DNA from: Casuarius casuarius
Lineage: Eukaryota > Chordata > Aves > Casuariiformes > Casuariidae
Assembly (NCBI GenBank): GCA_003342895.1
Contig: PTFA01000028.1
Span: 6,181,828 to 6,245,827, forward strand
Direction: 5' to 3'
DNA length: 64,000 nucleotides
A program made the position numbers and the translations under genes. This document shows, one piece after another, positions 1 to 11,299 of the stretch. Positions within the stretch are counted from its first letter, which is position 1. Every line of letters begins with the position of its first letter. The notes under the pieces were generated by a model. The model had not been told where the DNA came from. It made no database searches and worked only from the letters and a program-made list of their open reading frames with translations.

Positions 1-1590
1 AAAAGAGAGAGGATGGGAGAAGGCACTGCTTGGCTAGGAAGTTAAAACAGTCAGAAGAAAGAAAGAAAGCTGATAGTGTGGTTGTTTGTGTATGTATGTG
101 TGATGAGTGTGCACACACTTATATTATGCATGTGTAATTCTCTGCTTTCTCCCCACTCTATTATAAATAAATCAGAGGTCTCACTTGTGAAGTTTGAAGA
201 CATTGTGCCAGCTGTTTCATTGCCATCTAGCTGGTCTGAGCTGCTGTGTTGTAATGTAGATCTAATTTCGGTTTATCTAGGTTTCTTCCTGAGTGTGTAT
301 GACCAATACACTGTGCCACAAGGCATCACTGCTGCCAGTGTGGTAAAGGACAGCGGGTGCTGGATGGGCAGTCACGACTCTTCAGCTACTGTGTCTGAAA
401 TGGGGAAGGATTAGTTGCCTCCATAGTATAAAAACGTTAGCTGAATTTTAAGGCCTTGTGACTGGGTTGTATAATGGAGCTGCCTTTGGACAGTGTAACA
501 AAGTGTAGGAGGATGTGCAACCTCTCAGAGCTGCAGCGGGATTTGGTGAGGCCTACAGCGCTCTTATACACACACATCTGCTTTTGCACCTCCTACCCTC
601 ACTGAGGCAACGGGTGCAGGAGTTTGGCTTTTGCTTTTGAAATTTGCACACAGATAACACAAACACTTCCTTCTGCGAGAAGCGGCTGGAGGCGCTTGGG
701 TCATTCTTCACCTGGTGTGGGGCCCAAGTGCTCTCAGCAGCACCCCAGGGCAGAAATGTGCTAGAGCAAGGGGTAGACAATACCTCGCAAGCATGAAAAA
801 GTGATTCACCACATGAAATGGACCGACTTATATCTTCTGGAAAGACCCTTTGTGATCCAGTCACTAGGGGGGTATATTGCTGCTTTGTAGGGGAACACAC
901 AGCTCACGTAATATTAATGGGAATGATGTGTTTGCACCAAGAGAATAATATACTCCTCGAGAACTTAAATGGCCCTAAAAGCTTTCACCATATCACCACT
1001 ATAACTTCCAGAAGTCCAATAGTTCCCCAAAGCTCAGAATATTTTTATATTTAGGTACATTTCAAGTCCTGTTCTTAACAGGACCACGTCAAGGGCTCAA
1101 GATTCAGAATTTGGGGTTGTTTTGCTCAGCATGATGCTTCAGTGAACTCGCCCTACTACAATGGTCAAAGCTCAGACCTGTGTTAGAAGGTTTGGGCTGT
1201 GGTCTCCTCTGCTTTGTGGTCCATCTGGAAGAGCTCATTGAAACAACTTTGAAATATTATGAGAGCTTCAGCCCTCCAAAGGCGTGAATTCAATAATTGT
1301 CCAGAGGCTGTGGAAATGCCATATCATTTAGTTACAAAAATAGAAAAGTTTCTAGAATGGGGTCATCCAAAATCAGTTTGCCTTTTCCTTGTTTGTGGAA
1401 AAAAAGTTGGCCCTTCAAAAAAGGAAACCAAAAAGAAGCGGTCATCAGATAATGGGAATTATAATTAAGCCCATAGTCAGGGAGCCATCTCCCTCTTCCA
1501 GCCAATAGTTGGTCTGCTGCAATTCCCTAGCCAGGGGAGATAGCAATAGTATGAATTCCCTGACTAGGGTAAACAATAGTTAATATGTGA
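1..1590. other. Noncoding stretch, no gene recognised
   Basis: No open frame here resembles a known protein and none is longer than chance allows. Positions 76-120 are a degenerate GT/TG-rich patch that may be an old decayed dinucleotide repeat. A short GAAA-type run lies near 57-68. I see no transposon, RNA gene or CpG enrichment. The stretch leads directly into the pyrimidine tract of the next feature. Confidence 0.6.
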
Positions 1591-1591
1591 G

Positions 1592-1780
1592 GCTTTTTTC
1601 CTCTCCTTCCTCTTTTCCCTCCAACTCCTCTCCCTATCCCTGCAGCNAGGTTGATAAGTCAGCCTCAGGACCTACAGCAGAGGAGCAGAGGAAACCCTTC
1701 AGTTCTTTCCACTGACTGTTACACTGGCAAAGGCAATCCAAAGCCACAGTCAAACAGAATAAACAAACAAGTGCATGGTT
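1592..1780 (+). CDS. Candidate 3'-terminal exon (unrecognised product)
   Basis: Seen: an unusually long C/T tract (about 1592-1642) runs into CTGCAG at 1640-1645, a textbook 3' splice site on the plus strand. After it one frame is open for about 21 codons from GTT at 1651 (VDKSASGPTAEE...) and ends at a TGA. An AATAAA hexamer follows at 1758-1763, at a spacing usual for a last exon and its cleavage site. Upstream exons would lie outside the window or further left; none was found. The product is not recognised and the open frame is too short to judge as protein. Position 1647, just inside the exon, is an N. A pyrimidine tract, AG and AATAAA can also co-occur by chance. Confidence 0.2.
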
Positions 1781-1839
1781 AGGCATTTTGCTTCCAGGTA
1801 GGCTATTCATTTACTTAAAAATATGCAGGTGTGAGGCAA

Positions 1840-2170
1840 TCAGAGGGAGCAAAACTGAGCCACTGTGTAGAAGGCAAATAAAAGCAGAAGATAATGATGA
1901 AGTGCAAAGGGATACTCATTCCTGATGAGATTTTTTTCAAAATCTTTTAGACAATCTCTGTTCTCTCTCCAGATTCCAGCTGCTGGATTTAGAACAACTT
2001 GTTCCATTGTACCCAGTGCTGTGTGCACAGCATGGGATATGTGATGTGACATGTCTTCCCCACTTAGATCAGGCCATGTTTGCAGGGTTTTTTTCTCCAA
2101 AAGCTCCCTGGACATGCAATGAAGGAGACTCCCAGATTTGTTGAGGAAACATTTGTTGACCTTAAAGCGC
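1840..2170 (-). CDS. Candidate exon, minus strand, downstream partner of 2859-2723 (unrecognised)
   Basis: On the minus strand an AG acceptor (CTTTTTGCAG) ends at 2171, and a 109-codon frame runs from 2170 to a TGA at 1840-1842. The first base completes a codon left split by the exon ending at 2723, so the two join in frame across a GT...AG intron of about 550 bases. A second, even stronger acceptor (a T-run then CTTACAG, exon start 2201) lies just upstream but has the wrong phase for that join. The peptide is polar and helix-prone at first (KSGSLLHCMSRELLEKK) and becomes hydrophobic near its end. The last 20-30 codons may be intronic, because a possible donor (CTGG then GTACAA) interrupts the frame. 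No family is recognised. An open frame of this length is expected once or twice by chance in a window this size, so the call rests on the matching phases. Confidence 0.25.
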
Positions 2171-2722
2171 CTGCAAAAAGTGCCAATTAAAGACTCAAAA
2201 TCTGTAAGACAAAAAAAATGATTTGTTATGAGAATTTCCACATCAGTCTCACGATTCTGACTCATGAAGTCTAGGTATTTGGGGCTGGGAATATGCAAGC
2301 CTTTTCCTACGCACCCCACCTTTTGCTTTATACTCCGTCTCCAGCCTTAGCTTAACAGCTGCATCAGGAACTTACCACTTGGGCTCTCTGTTGTTACTGC
2401 AATCACGATGAGCTGATTTTGAGGGGGGGCAGTGGCCTGGGTACAAATTTCCATGGCTATTTTTAAGTTGCATGAATTGCCAATAAGCTAATAGCTGCTG
2501 ATTTCTGAGTTGATGATTTGTCTGCATGTTCATAAACAGGAATGCGAACTGGCTTCATTTTTGCAATTCAATTTTGCATGCTCTTATCCTCTGATGTGGA
2601 CTAGAGGCCCTACTATAATTCAATTTGAATTTGAAACAGCCAGCCCATTAGGGCTGGAAAGCTGACTACTGAGTCACTTATTTTCAGAACATTTTAAAAT
2701 ACTACTCCATCCTGGTACTAAC

Positions 2723-2859
2723 CTCATGATGGCTTCATGCCACTCACTGGCCAGATGCAGCAGGTGATGAGAGTATACATAATGTGCTTTTTTTAAACAT
2801 GAGATGTGTTCCTTTGGGGAATTTAGGTCAATTTCTGAGCTTAGCAGAATCTGGTCTAA
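2723..2859 (-). CDS. Candidate exon, minus strand (unrecognised, helical, Trp-containing)
   Basis: The minus-strand frame reads as a coherent amphipathic helix (for example HHLLHLASEWHEAIMR). It stops at a strong 5' splice site, ATGAG then GTTAGT, with the exon ending at 2723 in phase 2. The start is uncertain: phase-0 acceptors after GGAG (start 2859) or CCAG (start 2850) are possible but have poor pyrimidine tracts. An in-frame ATG at 2865 could instead make this a first coding exon, though its Kozak context is weak. It would splice to the frame starting at 2170. The Trp in a long helix recalls spectrin-like repeats, but this is only an impression and no family is claimed. Confidence 0.3.
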
Positions 2860-2979
2860 CTCCATAGATTTTCATGGTGTCATTTTAAAATGGTATTTCT
2901 GCAGTGGAACGAGAAATGGATTTTTGGAGATAGAGTTCAGGCTCTAAAAGTGACCTTATTCACAGAAGATGAGACTCAC

Positions 2980-3054
2980 CCCAGCACAGGAGGGCTGTAC
3001 AACTGCACGGTGCTGTGAGGTATTGCTCAGTAGGAATACAAGCCAGGATTCATT
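2980..3054 (-). CDS. Candidate 75-base symmetric exon, minus strand (unrecognised)
   Basis: The minus strand shows a pyrimidine-rich acceptor (TTTAATTTGCCTTGTGTACAG) ending at 3055, and a near-consensus donor, GGG then GTGAGT, with the exon ending at 2980. The 75 bases between are open in only one frame, which is phase 0 at both ends: 25 residues beginning NESWLVFLL. The next candidate exon on this strand (2859-2723) can also start in phase 0, about 120 bases further on, which would be a short but possible intron. The product is unrecognised. Matching splice sites on both sides are better than most pseudo-exons, but pairs like this do occur by chance. Confidence 0.25.
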
Positions 3055-3279
3055 CTGTACACAAGGCAAATTAAACAAAAGATGAGTTGTAAAAATAACT
3101 ACGAAAATATTTCTTAAATTGACAAGGTCCCAAGCCATGTTATGTGACCATATTCTAATTTAGTTAGCCAAGTCTTTGATGCCTCTAAGAAGGATCCATA
3201 ATGCCTATTCCTAGTTTAAATTTTTGTACCTCTTGAAAAGACAAAAACAATGAAACCACCATAAAACACCTGAAATGGA

Positions 3280-3605
3280 CAGTAAAGAAATACTTTTCCA
3301 TGCAGCACATAACTAAACTGCAGAACTCATTGCCACAGGATGTTTTATAGCCCAACTATATAAAAGTTAAAAGAAGACAACTAAATAAGGTGGAACAAAG
3401 TTCTACCGAGAGCTATTGCACATGATGGTCTGGACATGACCTCTGGCTCAGGAAATCACCAAACCACTCCTGGCTGGAGTGTGGATACAAAACCCAGCAA
3501 GGAGCATGTTTTTCTTGGCAGCTGCCAATAGTCACTGGCAGAGACAGGATACTGAGGAAGATGGACTTCTGTTATATGTAGGGATACTTCATATTCTTAT
3601 AGGAA
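3280..3605 (+). mobile_element. Ancient CR1/L3-class LINE, 3' end fragment
   Basis: This segment matches the 3' untranslated end of the old amniote CR1/L3 LINEs along most of its length. Diagnostic words appear in the right order: a track like AACTCATTGCCACAGGATG near 3326-3345, then GACAGGATACTGAGGAAGATG near 3542-3562, and a terminal CTTAT-type repeat near 3596-3605. The element is in plus orientation and truncated at its 5' end, with no reverse transcriptase left. Divergence is high, which fits an insertion older than birds. It marks the surrounding DNA as ancestral amniote sequence. Confidence 0.82.
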
Positions 3606-3916
3606 TAAGATGAAGACTCAGATGGAAGGGTAGTCTTCCTCTACTCCTTATAGTGGACTTTAATAGTACCAGACTGAGTTCATTTGTCTTTAAATTATTA
3701 CACTTATTTTTGTATATTTTAAAGGACATTTCAGACCCAAAATTTCAGGGATTTTAAAAATTATGTAAAACTTCAGCTTGCTCTGTGGCTTGAAAATCCA
3801 GGAGCACATTCATGGAGATGTTTTTTAAACAGTTTGTACCCTTTCTTCTGTGGAAGAATACATTTTGAATGGGAAAATTTGGGAAACTCTTCCTGCTCTG
3901 TTTTTTTTNCCCACAG

Positions 3917-4046
3917 AGTTTTCAGGCAGGGATGACATTTACTGAAATGAAGAAATGTTATCAAGGTCTCTGGAATAAGTTATTGTTGAGAATTAAAGAG
4001 GACAACAGAAGAATAATGGAATTAAGTTTCAATACAGCAAAAGAAG
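3917..4046 (+). CDS. Candidate internal exon, plus strand (unrecognised, helical)
   Basis: A very strong acceptor on the plus strand (a T-run, then an N at 3909 and CCCACAG ending at 3916) is followed by 43 open codons. The peptide is rich in Lys, Glu and Leu and helix-like, for example YQGLWNKLLLRIKEDNRR. It ends at a fair donor, GAAG then GTTAAT, leaving phase 1. An alternative donor (CAAG then GTCTCT) lies inside it near 3966. No partner exon of matching phase was found on this strand, and minus-strand candidates lie nearby, so at most one strand is likely right. No family is recognised. Confidence 0.25.
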
Positions 4047-4059
4047 GTTAATTATTAGT

Positions 4060-7000
4060 GGGAGATACTGACGAGGGATGAGAGACAGTATCACCGAAAG
4101 GTCTGGGCAGAAGGAGGGGAGCCAGGAAATCTGGCTGCTTGCGCTGGTCTGTCACTAGCAGCCTCATGCCAGTCACCATGGGCACATCAATCCTGTAGAC
4201 AACAAGGCTGCAAGACTAAGTTAAAATATGACCAGGACATGTGCTTTGGAGCACACAGATCCTATGGAGCATGCTCAAGACTGTCTCACAGACTGAAAAG
4301 CCACCAAATGCCCAATAGTCTTACTCCATAGTTATGCCATGTCATGACAGCTTTGGAAACTGCTCTTGCTGGTGAGTGTGGAGATAAGCATTAGCCTGTG
4401 TCATCCTGAGTAGTGTCCTAAGTAGCAATGTTCCTCCTCCATCTCTCTAATGTCCAATCTAGGTAAATTTTTCATGGACCAAAAATGATTCTCTTCTGTT
4501 TGGTTTCTATGGGAGTTAACCCCTGCAAATACTTAAGGTCTGAGCTCTTAGACTTAGGCTCTTTAACTGGCAGAAGCGATTTTCCTTACTGATTTTCTGA
4601 ACAGTTTTCTAGTCTGATACAATTCCTTCCAAGGGATAGGGAGGATCCCTTTAGTTTTTGGCTTAGTTAAAGTTCCCTTTAGTGTGAATATGTAAGAGAG
4701 ATTTCCAAAGCTAAATGGTAAATTATACCATAGTTTCATTGGCAGATGAATAAAAGAGAGTTAGGTTGGCATCCTTTTGTGTTTTTCAATAATCTTTCCT
4801 GAACTTAATTACCTGTAAATTATACAACCCCAGGGCAGGTTGGACAATAGAGAGGAAACCAAGATAATATACATATACTTCTCTGTTAGCANTCACAATA
4901 GTGATCAAGGAACCTGATTAATTTTGACTTGGCATCAGGCAGCAGCTGGCATTTAAAATTCTCCAGCTTGTTTTCATCACGTCTTTATGACTCAGACCTA
5001 CTGCATAGCCTTTCCATTCAGCCTTCGACAATAAGGACTGAATAATAATTCTTCAGAGCCAGGGAGGGCAAAGAACGGGCAGTGCATGCCGTGCTCGAGC
5101 TGAGTGCAGAGAGGCACTGGGGGAAGGACCCTCCAGAAATGATGCTGGGGCAGGGGATGTGGTGCCAGTGTCACCGCCGAGGCGGGGAGCAGGGTGCAGC
5201 ATGGGACAGTGGCCGAAGCTCCAGTTCGTTCTTACTGACAAAATACCAGCTGATTCTCCTCACTGCATGGGCTGCCCCAAACTCTAGCACAGGAATATAA
5301 CCCCCACCTGCATAAACACCCTCAGGTCTCCCTGTACCCATATCCTGCTGACTCAGCACCTTGAGATTTGTCACAGTATTTCTACTTACCCATAAAATGT
5401 GAAAAAAGTTATATTGATCTGATATCCAGGTCTGAAACAGTCAGTTATAAACAAGGGAGCATTGAACAGTTACAGAGACCTTGAGGACTGAAAAATTGNA
5501 CCTCCTCTCACTGGAGAACTGGGAGCCATCCATTGCTCTCCCCTGACTAATGTAAAGCTTTTAAGTCCTGGCTGGGTGTGGGCCCTGGAGTCACTACACT
5601 AGTTTATAGGAAAGCTGGTTTCTATCACTTTTAGAGCTTTTACATTTTCAAAAGTGTTTCCTCCTCCCTTATGTCTCTACCAACAATCCCTGGGTGCTGA
5701 AGTAGTTTAACTTTGGAGGAACATAAGGATATACAGGATATTCATGCTGATGTATAGCTCTTCTTGGAGGTGTGGCATAAATACAACCCATGTTGGTCTG
5801 TGATGGCACGGCTGTACTTCTGGCCTTTGATTGGCCAGGGTGAAGTCACCCAGCTAGCACACACCAATAACTCTTTATGCTACTGTCCTTTGCTTTCCTC
5901 CATGCAGTCTCCCCTGGCCAGGGCAAATACCTGGCAGGGTTTGCCAGCCCGAGTATTGTCCTCCTCTAAAATGTGCTTCTTTCAAGACTTTTCTGAGTCT
6001 TGAGTCTTGTCTCATTACTGTGAGAAGGCACTGGGGATGGGAGAAGTTGGAAGGGAGAGAGAAAAAAAAAGACTACTTCTGAGAAGGCGCTAACTAGGTG
6101 AGTGCCCGCTTCTATCAGTCAGTAGATCAGTCCATTGCTTTGGAGCTGGAAAACTAGCTCCTGTCTCTCCCTTGCACTCTGTGCCAGTGAGGAAGCTGTT
6201 GTAGAGAAAGTTACCTTGGAATTAGCAGGTGATTGAGTGCACTACCTCCCATTTGTGGCTCTGTGCTCAGGACAGGAAGTCTGTTTTTTAACGCCATGAA
6301 ACACCCCAGTACTAATACCAACCTCTTGCCTTTCTGTAAGTTTCTCTCAAAATCGGTTGTCCACATACTTCAGTAGAGTTTGTGCAGGTAAAGGTAGAGG
6401 CAAGAGGCAGCCACTTATGTTCCTCTTTCCCATGTAGAGCTGTTTGAACCTGTGCAGACTGTAGAGTTTTCTGTTCAGACTATGGGATGCAGAAGCACTG
6501 CCTGCAGTAATGGCCAGGACTATCTCCCTGAGGAGTCTGCTGGCTTTCCTCCCACCTTGTCTTTTGCGATCAGTGGAAAGGTTGGGGGTGGGAAGGAGTA
6601 GAGGAGGAATCAACTCGGTTTGCGGTGTGCATTGGTGCCTCCTCCTGCCTACCTGCCCATCGGTTTCGTGCAGAGCAGAGCATGGAAACGGGCTGGCAGG
6701 GAGCTAACTGATAGCACTGACCTGTAGTGACACAGCCGACGGCTGCAGCAGATTCCAGTGAATTCATCTGCTGCCAGCCCACCTCGCTCTGCCTCTCAGT
6801 TTTCTGCCTGTGTCGTGTACCCCAGCAACAAACTCGCACTGTCTTTGCTCGCAGTGGTAGCCAAGGCTGAGTCCAGTAAGAGGTTCAGTGGGCTCCCCCT
6901 GCACCTGCAGTGCAGCAGGCAGGTGGCTGCCCTTGGCTAGGAGAAGTGGCATTCTCAAATATCTGGTTTCCTCCCAGGCTGGGCCCCATTTCATTGACAC

Positions 7001-10000
7001 GAGGGCACTGTGCCCTTGACAAACATTTATTCTAAAACACATTCAAACAAACTGGCCCTGCAAAGTTCTCCGTGGCTGGCTAGCACCTGGCTCCCTGCCA
7101 ACAGTACAATGGGACGAAAGCGGTGTTGATGGGCTTCTTCCTTTATGTCCTTAAAGATCTTGTCCCTTTGACAAATGGACTCCTTGCAGCAGATGGCAGA
7201 GAAAGGGACTTCGATATACTGAAGGGAAGGGTGGAGTGAATAGCCAGAGATGGAAACAGGAGTCTCAGAGAAGAATACATGTGCACTATCGAAATAGAGA
7301 TCAGACTGTTTATGGAAAAGAACTATGGAAACACAGCATGAATGTAGAGAACCAGATGCTCAGCCTGCCATTACTTCACGCCAGTCTGGGAATATATGAC
7401 AGCTGGAGATCCAGTGTTACTGGGGAGCCCTCTCTGATCCTAGGGCTGATGCACGCACACACAGTGTAAAGCGTCTCCATTCTCTGGTTTCATTGATCAT
7501 GGTTTGCCTGAGCTGAAGATCAAATGTCCTGTATCACTGCAAAGAGCACTGCCTTGCCACTTATAGCTTTGTCCTTGTGGTTTACAGTAGGTGGCACCTT
7601 CCCTTCCTGTTAAGTTGAGGCCAAGTTGAATTCAGGGGGCCTAATCTTTCGCAGGAATATAGGTATGTTGGCTTCAGCAGAACTGCTTGTAATTAGGAAG
7701 TGATGGGAGAGTTTTTCCATTGTCTTTGATGAATGAGCTGTTTCAAGATATACAAAGCAAACAGCTAGTCTTATTTTTCAGCATATTTCTATTTTATGGG
7801 GGGTTCTTTTCTTCAGTTCCACCTCATCTGTAAGCACGACTGTCCTAAGCAGTCATAAACATGACTAAGAGATGCCAAGATCGTGCAGCTTGCTTTAAAA
7901 TTACCAGAGTAAAAAACAATCGGCATTCTTTCTTTGCTTTTTAAAAACCGTGTTTTTAAGATTTCAGGCATATTGAGGGCACATTTGAAAGATTTTTTTC
8001 TCTTTTCCCATCCCTTCTTTTCAAATAAAAATAGAGATATGCAGGTATCTTTATTTTTAACGCAAGAATATGATGCTTTTGTCAATATATCAAAATACCA
8101 TAACGATTTGTGGCTAGATTGTGAGACATGGCAACCCTGAATTTATCTTATGCTATGTTTTGAGGGGTATCTTAAGATAAGGATGCCTTGTCCATCCAGA
8201 ATACAAATGGAAAGTGTGACCTTATGCACAGATAGAGGCCAATGTCTGAAGCACGCAGAAGCCTACTCTGAGGTGTGCAGAAACCTGCAGGTTGCAGAAC
8301 ACTGCAGGTATAACTCCATCTCAGCATGCCATTAGGGAGGCTGGTACCCTCATTGCCCAGACAGGCAATCTACAGGCCACTCATGAGGTCATCAAGTGGG
8401 CATGGGGAAGGCTGGCTGGGGCATGCTGTTTCTCTTTGACTTTTAAGAAGAGTGCAGATATACCCATTTAATCTAATTAGAGCAGCGTTTTAAAGCCATA
8501 AAGGTCATTTAGGTTGAAAAACCCAGCAGAGAGGTGATGGGGCAGGAGATTAGGTGCTATGCCTGGAATAAGATTTATTTCTCCAGCAAATATTTTCTAC
8601 TCTCTCTAAGATGGATGTGAGGGAATATGCCGTGAGAGGGTTTTGCAGTGAGTGTACCTGGTTTTCCAAGTGATTCCAGCACAGGAAAAATAATGAGGAA
8701 GACTGGCTCTTTCAAAACATACTTTTCCTGCTTGAGTTTAGGCACAACGACCTTAACAGACACTCTGGAGAAATGGTGGTGGTGTGGGATGACACAGTAA
8801 GAATCCTTTCCTGGAAGTGGGTTTGAGGACAGCTATAAACTATATGCTGCAATATGTCTATTTAAAATAAACCCAGACGGCGTGTGTAAAGTTACAGGGA
8901 GGTGTTGAAAAGCAAACACCAACATCTGTGGCCTAAAGAAACTGTTGCCTGGTGGCAGAGACCTTGCAAACTATCCTCTTGTGTCTGACTGCTGAGCCCA
9001 GATCTGCGGTGCAATGCAAGACGATATATGTGCGTAAAATAAAAGAAGTCATCTCTCAGTGCCTCTGTGATCCTAAGGCCCTCCAGCTGACAGGCTGTGC
9101 TCTGAGGCAGAGTAGTTGTACCAGTCACTTTGAAAAGGAGCTGTTGTGACTGTTGTGACCACTTAAATATTCCCCTTCCCTCAAGCTGCTGCCAGCCAGG
9201 AGCCTTGCTTCTGAGCATGCTGAGTCCCATCTTCCTTCCCACAAAGCTCTGAGCTTGCTGTCGCCATCGCTTTAGCACTTGAAGCCTCAGGACAAAAGCA
9301 GCTAGGATGAGCGGATCCCATGTGGCTGTGAAGGCTCATTCTCAGAAGTGTAGTGGTACTGTCTCCTTCAAGCTTAATACTATCATTTCGTCTCCTCCAC
9401 CTTGAGTCCTTCTCAAGCAAATTTTGCAGCTTCAGCACTTTCATTTTTCTTTTTTGCTTGCCAGTCATGAATAATCAAAAGTGACAACTATTTTGCCTAA
9501 TCTAGTCCCAATTTTTTCGTGGAAAAAAGAAAAGTAGACTCCATCTCAGCAGCAAAAAACTGTAGCAAAGAACTTCAGGCAGAGATTTAATAGGAAGCAC
9601 ATGTATAGTCCTACTAAAATCAAATAAAACTTACTATTAAATGCATTTCTGAAGCACAGCCAGCTGATCTGCCCAGGTATACTGTGCAGAGGCCATGGCA
9701 ATTATTCACATGCTTAGAATTATCAGTGTGCTTTGTCTTCTGGTGGATTAGGGCCTATGAGCTGTATTTACAAAAATACAGTTTCAAAAATAGCCTTCAC
9801 AAATGTTCTCTGCTGTCTCTAGGTGCTTTTACTTATGCACACAGTCTGCATAACTGCATATGCAGATGTTTGGGCCTCGTGCATAGACAACAGAGAAGAG
9901 AAATTTTATCTGAGCACCAGCTTAAGATGGGCCTTTAGATGGATTTATTTCTAATGTCCTAAAACCTGCTTTACTTATGTAGTGAACCTAGTTCCATATT

Positions 10001-10740
10001 TATAAAGCAACAGTTAATGCCACAGCATGATACATAACACACAGTAGCAGGAGGTTGAAAAGCACTTTATTGAGTTTAAAAGTGTAGCCATGAAAGAGGA
10101 TGAGATATGCATGAATAGCAATGAATGTATCCATGGACTATTTTCTTTTTTCCAGCACATATATAAAAATGAATCTATATTTTTCATGATTTCTTTCATT
10201 CTACTCCTGGAAGGTGTTTCGCCTGCAAACAGCACTTTTGCCAATCCCTTTTAACTCCCTTAGGGCCCAGAAGATCCTCAAGAGGTGTCCTCTGACCAAA
10301 GTACCATCCTTGGCTGCCTGAATCACAGCTCAGTCCTTCCAGCACTGATCCTGGGTAACTGCTACTGGTGATATATATGTCTTGAAACACCATTAAATGC
10401 CATAAAACATTTACAGACTTTTGGAAAATCAGAGAAAAGGGAGTGAATACGATTTGAACTCTGATATAGCACATATTCTGGGAAAAACTGAGGTGTCTGG
10501 AAGACATAAGACAGAAAATAGTCTGACCGAGTTAATACTTTCTAAAGGATTCAGCGAGGCCATGGGAAGTAGTGGTAGGAGGCAAAATCTCCTCATGAAA
10601 GACCCCAAAACATGAGAAAGAGGCCTGATATGTTAACAGGAAAAGGGATTTCTATCCTGCCTTTCTTTTGACATTCATGCAGCAAATGTTAGGAGGGGCC
10701 TTCTCGTTTTTCACTTTTTTACATGAAATGCAGGCTAGCC
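4060..10740. other. Noncoding stretch, no gene recognised
   Basis: About 6.7 kb of mixed-composition DNA without recognisable coding similarity, RNA genes or young transposons. The longest open frames (for example 8892-9278 and 9181-9468 on the minus strand) overlap others in different frames and lack splice or similarity support. The stretch 6350-7050 is somewhat GC-richer than its surroundings. A short word near 8495-8520 vaguely recalls a CR1 tail but is too degraded to call. Confidence 0.55.
5060..5240. promoter_or_regulatory. Small CpG-enriched patch
   Basis: About nine CpG dinucleotides fall within roughly 170 bases, including a cluster in the run CACCGCCGAGGCGGGG, whereas CpG is scarce in the flanking kilobases. 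The patch is too short to be a classical CpG island. It could be a minor promoter, an enhancer or the remnant of an eroded island. No TATA box or clear first exon is visible. Confidence 0.3.
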
Positions 10741-10744
10741 ACAC

Positions 10745-11290
10745 ACCGGCCTGCAGCTCACATGATGCACAAACACAAGCAAGGCAGCAGCGCGTGGCGC
10801 CACGGACAGTGGCGACAGGCAGCCCTGGCACCCCNGCTCCCGGTGCGGTGGCCTGTGCCGCCCCGCGGGGCTGCGCCGTTGGCAGTGGTGCCGCAGATCC
10901 ACAGGAGATCCCGTCTCCGGGCGAGGCGGATTCGCGGGCCCCAGGCGCCGCGGCCTGGGCGGCCCAGCCGCGGGATCCTCCGCCAGGCGCCCGGGGCACG
11001 GACGGGCGCAGCAGGCTGGGCCCACGGCGCAGGCCTGCCGCCCCGCACGGTGGNCCTGTCCCTCCAGCTCCTCCCACCACGGCGCTCCTCGCTCCCCCAC
11101 AACGGTGCGCGGGGGCTGCCTGTCCCTGTGCTCCCCGACACCCAGCCCGTCCATCCGTCCGTCCAGCGGGGCCACGCGGCCAGCGCCTCGGCCCCCACCG
11201 CCCTCGGCGCTGGCGTGCCCCTCAGCGGGGTTACTGCCGAGCACCCCCTGCGATCTGGGGGTTTCTGAAGCTGCGGCTTCGTTAGCCGTG
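10745..11290. promoter_or_regulatory. CpG island, probable promoter of an unidentified gene or noncoding transcript
   Basis: This is the only classical CpG island in the window: about 550 bases of very high G+C with dense CpG, changing sharply to AT-leaning DNA on both sides. GC boxes (Sp1-type) are visible as CCGCCC at 10858-10863 and 11038-11043 and as GGGCGG at 10957-10962. All long open frames through it, on both strands, are by-products of the lack of A/T and conflict with one another, so none is called as a gene. Islands like this in birds usually mark promoters. The direction of transcription cannot be told: a possible plus-strand donor (CAAA then GTAAGC) lies near 11328, but support is weak. 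Two N bases (10835, 11054) lie inside. It could also be an orphan island within a gene. Confidence 0.72.
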
Positions 11291-11299
11291 AAAGGGAAA

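Noticed and set aside
8490..8525. Words AAAGGTCATTTAGGTTGAAA resembling a CR1 tail
   Set aside because: Only about 20 bases, no terminal 8-base repeats and no further consensus on either side.
9181..9468. 95-codon ATG-started minus-strand frame with a basic N-terminal helix
   Set aside because: Weak start context, no promoter or splice evidence, and length well within chance.
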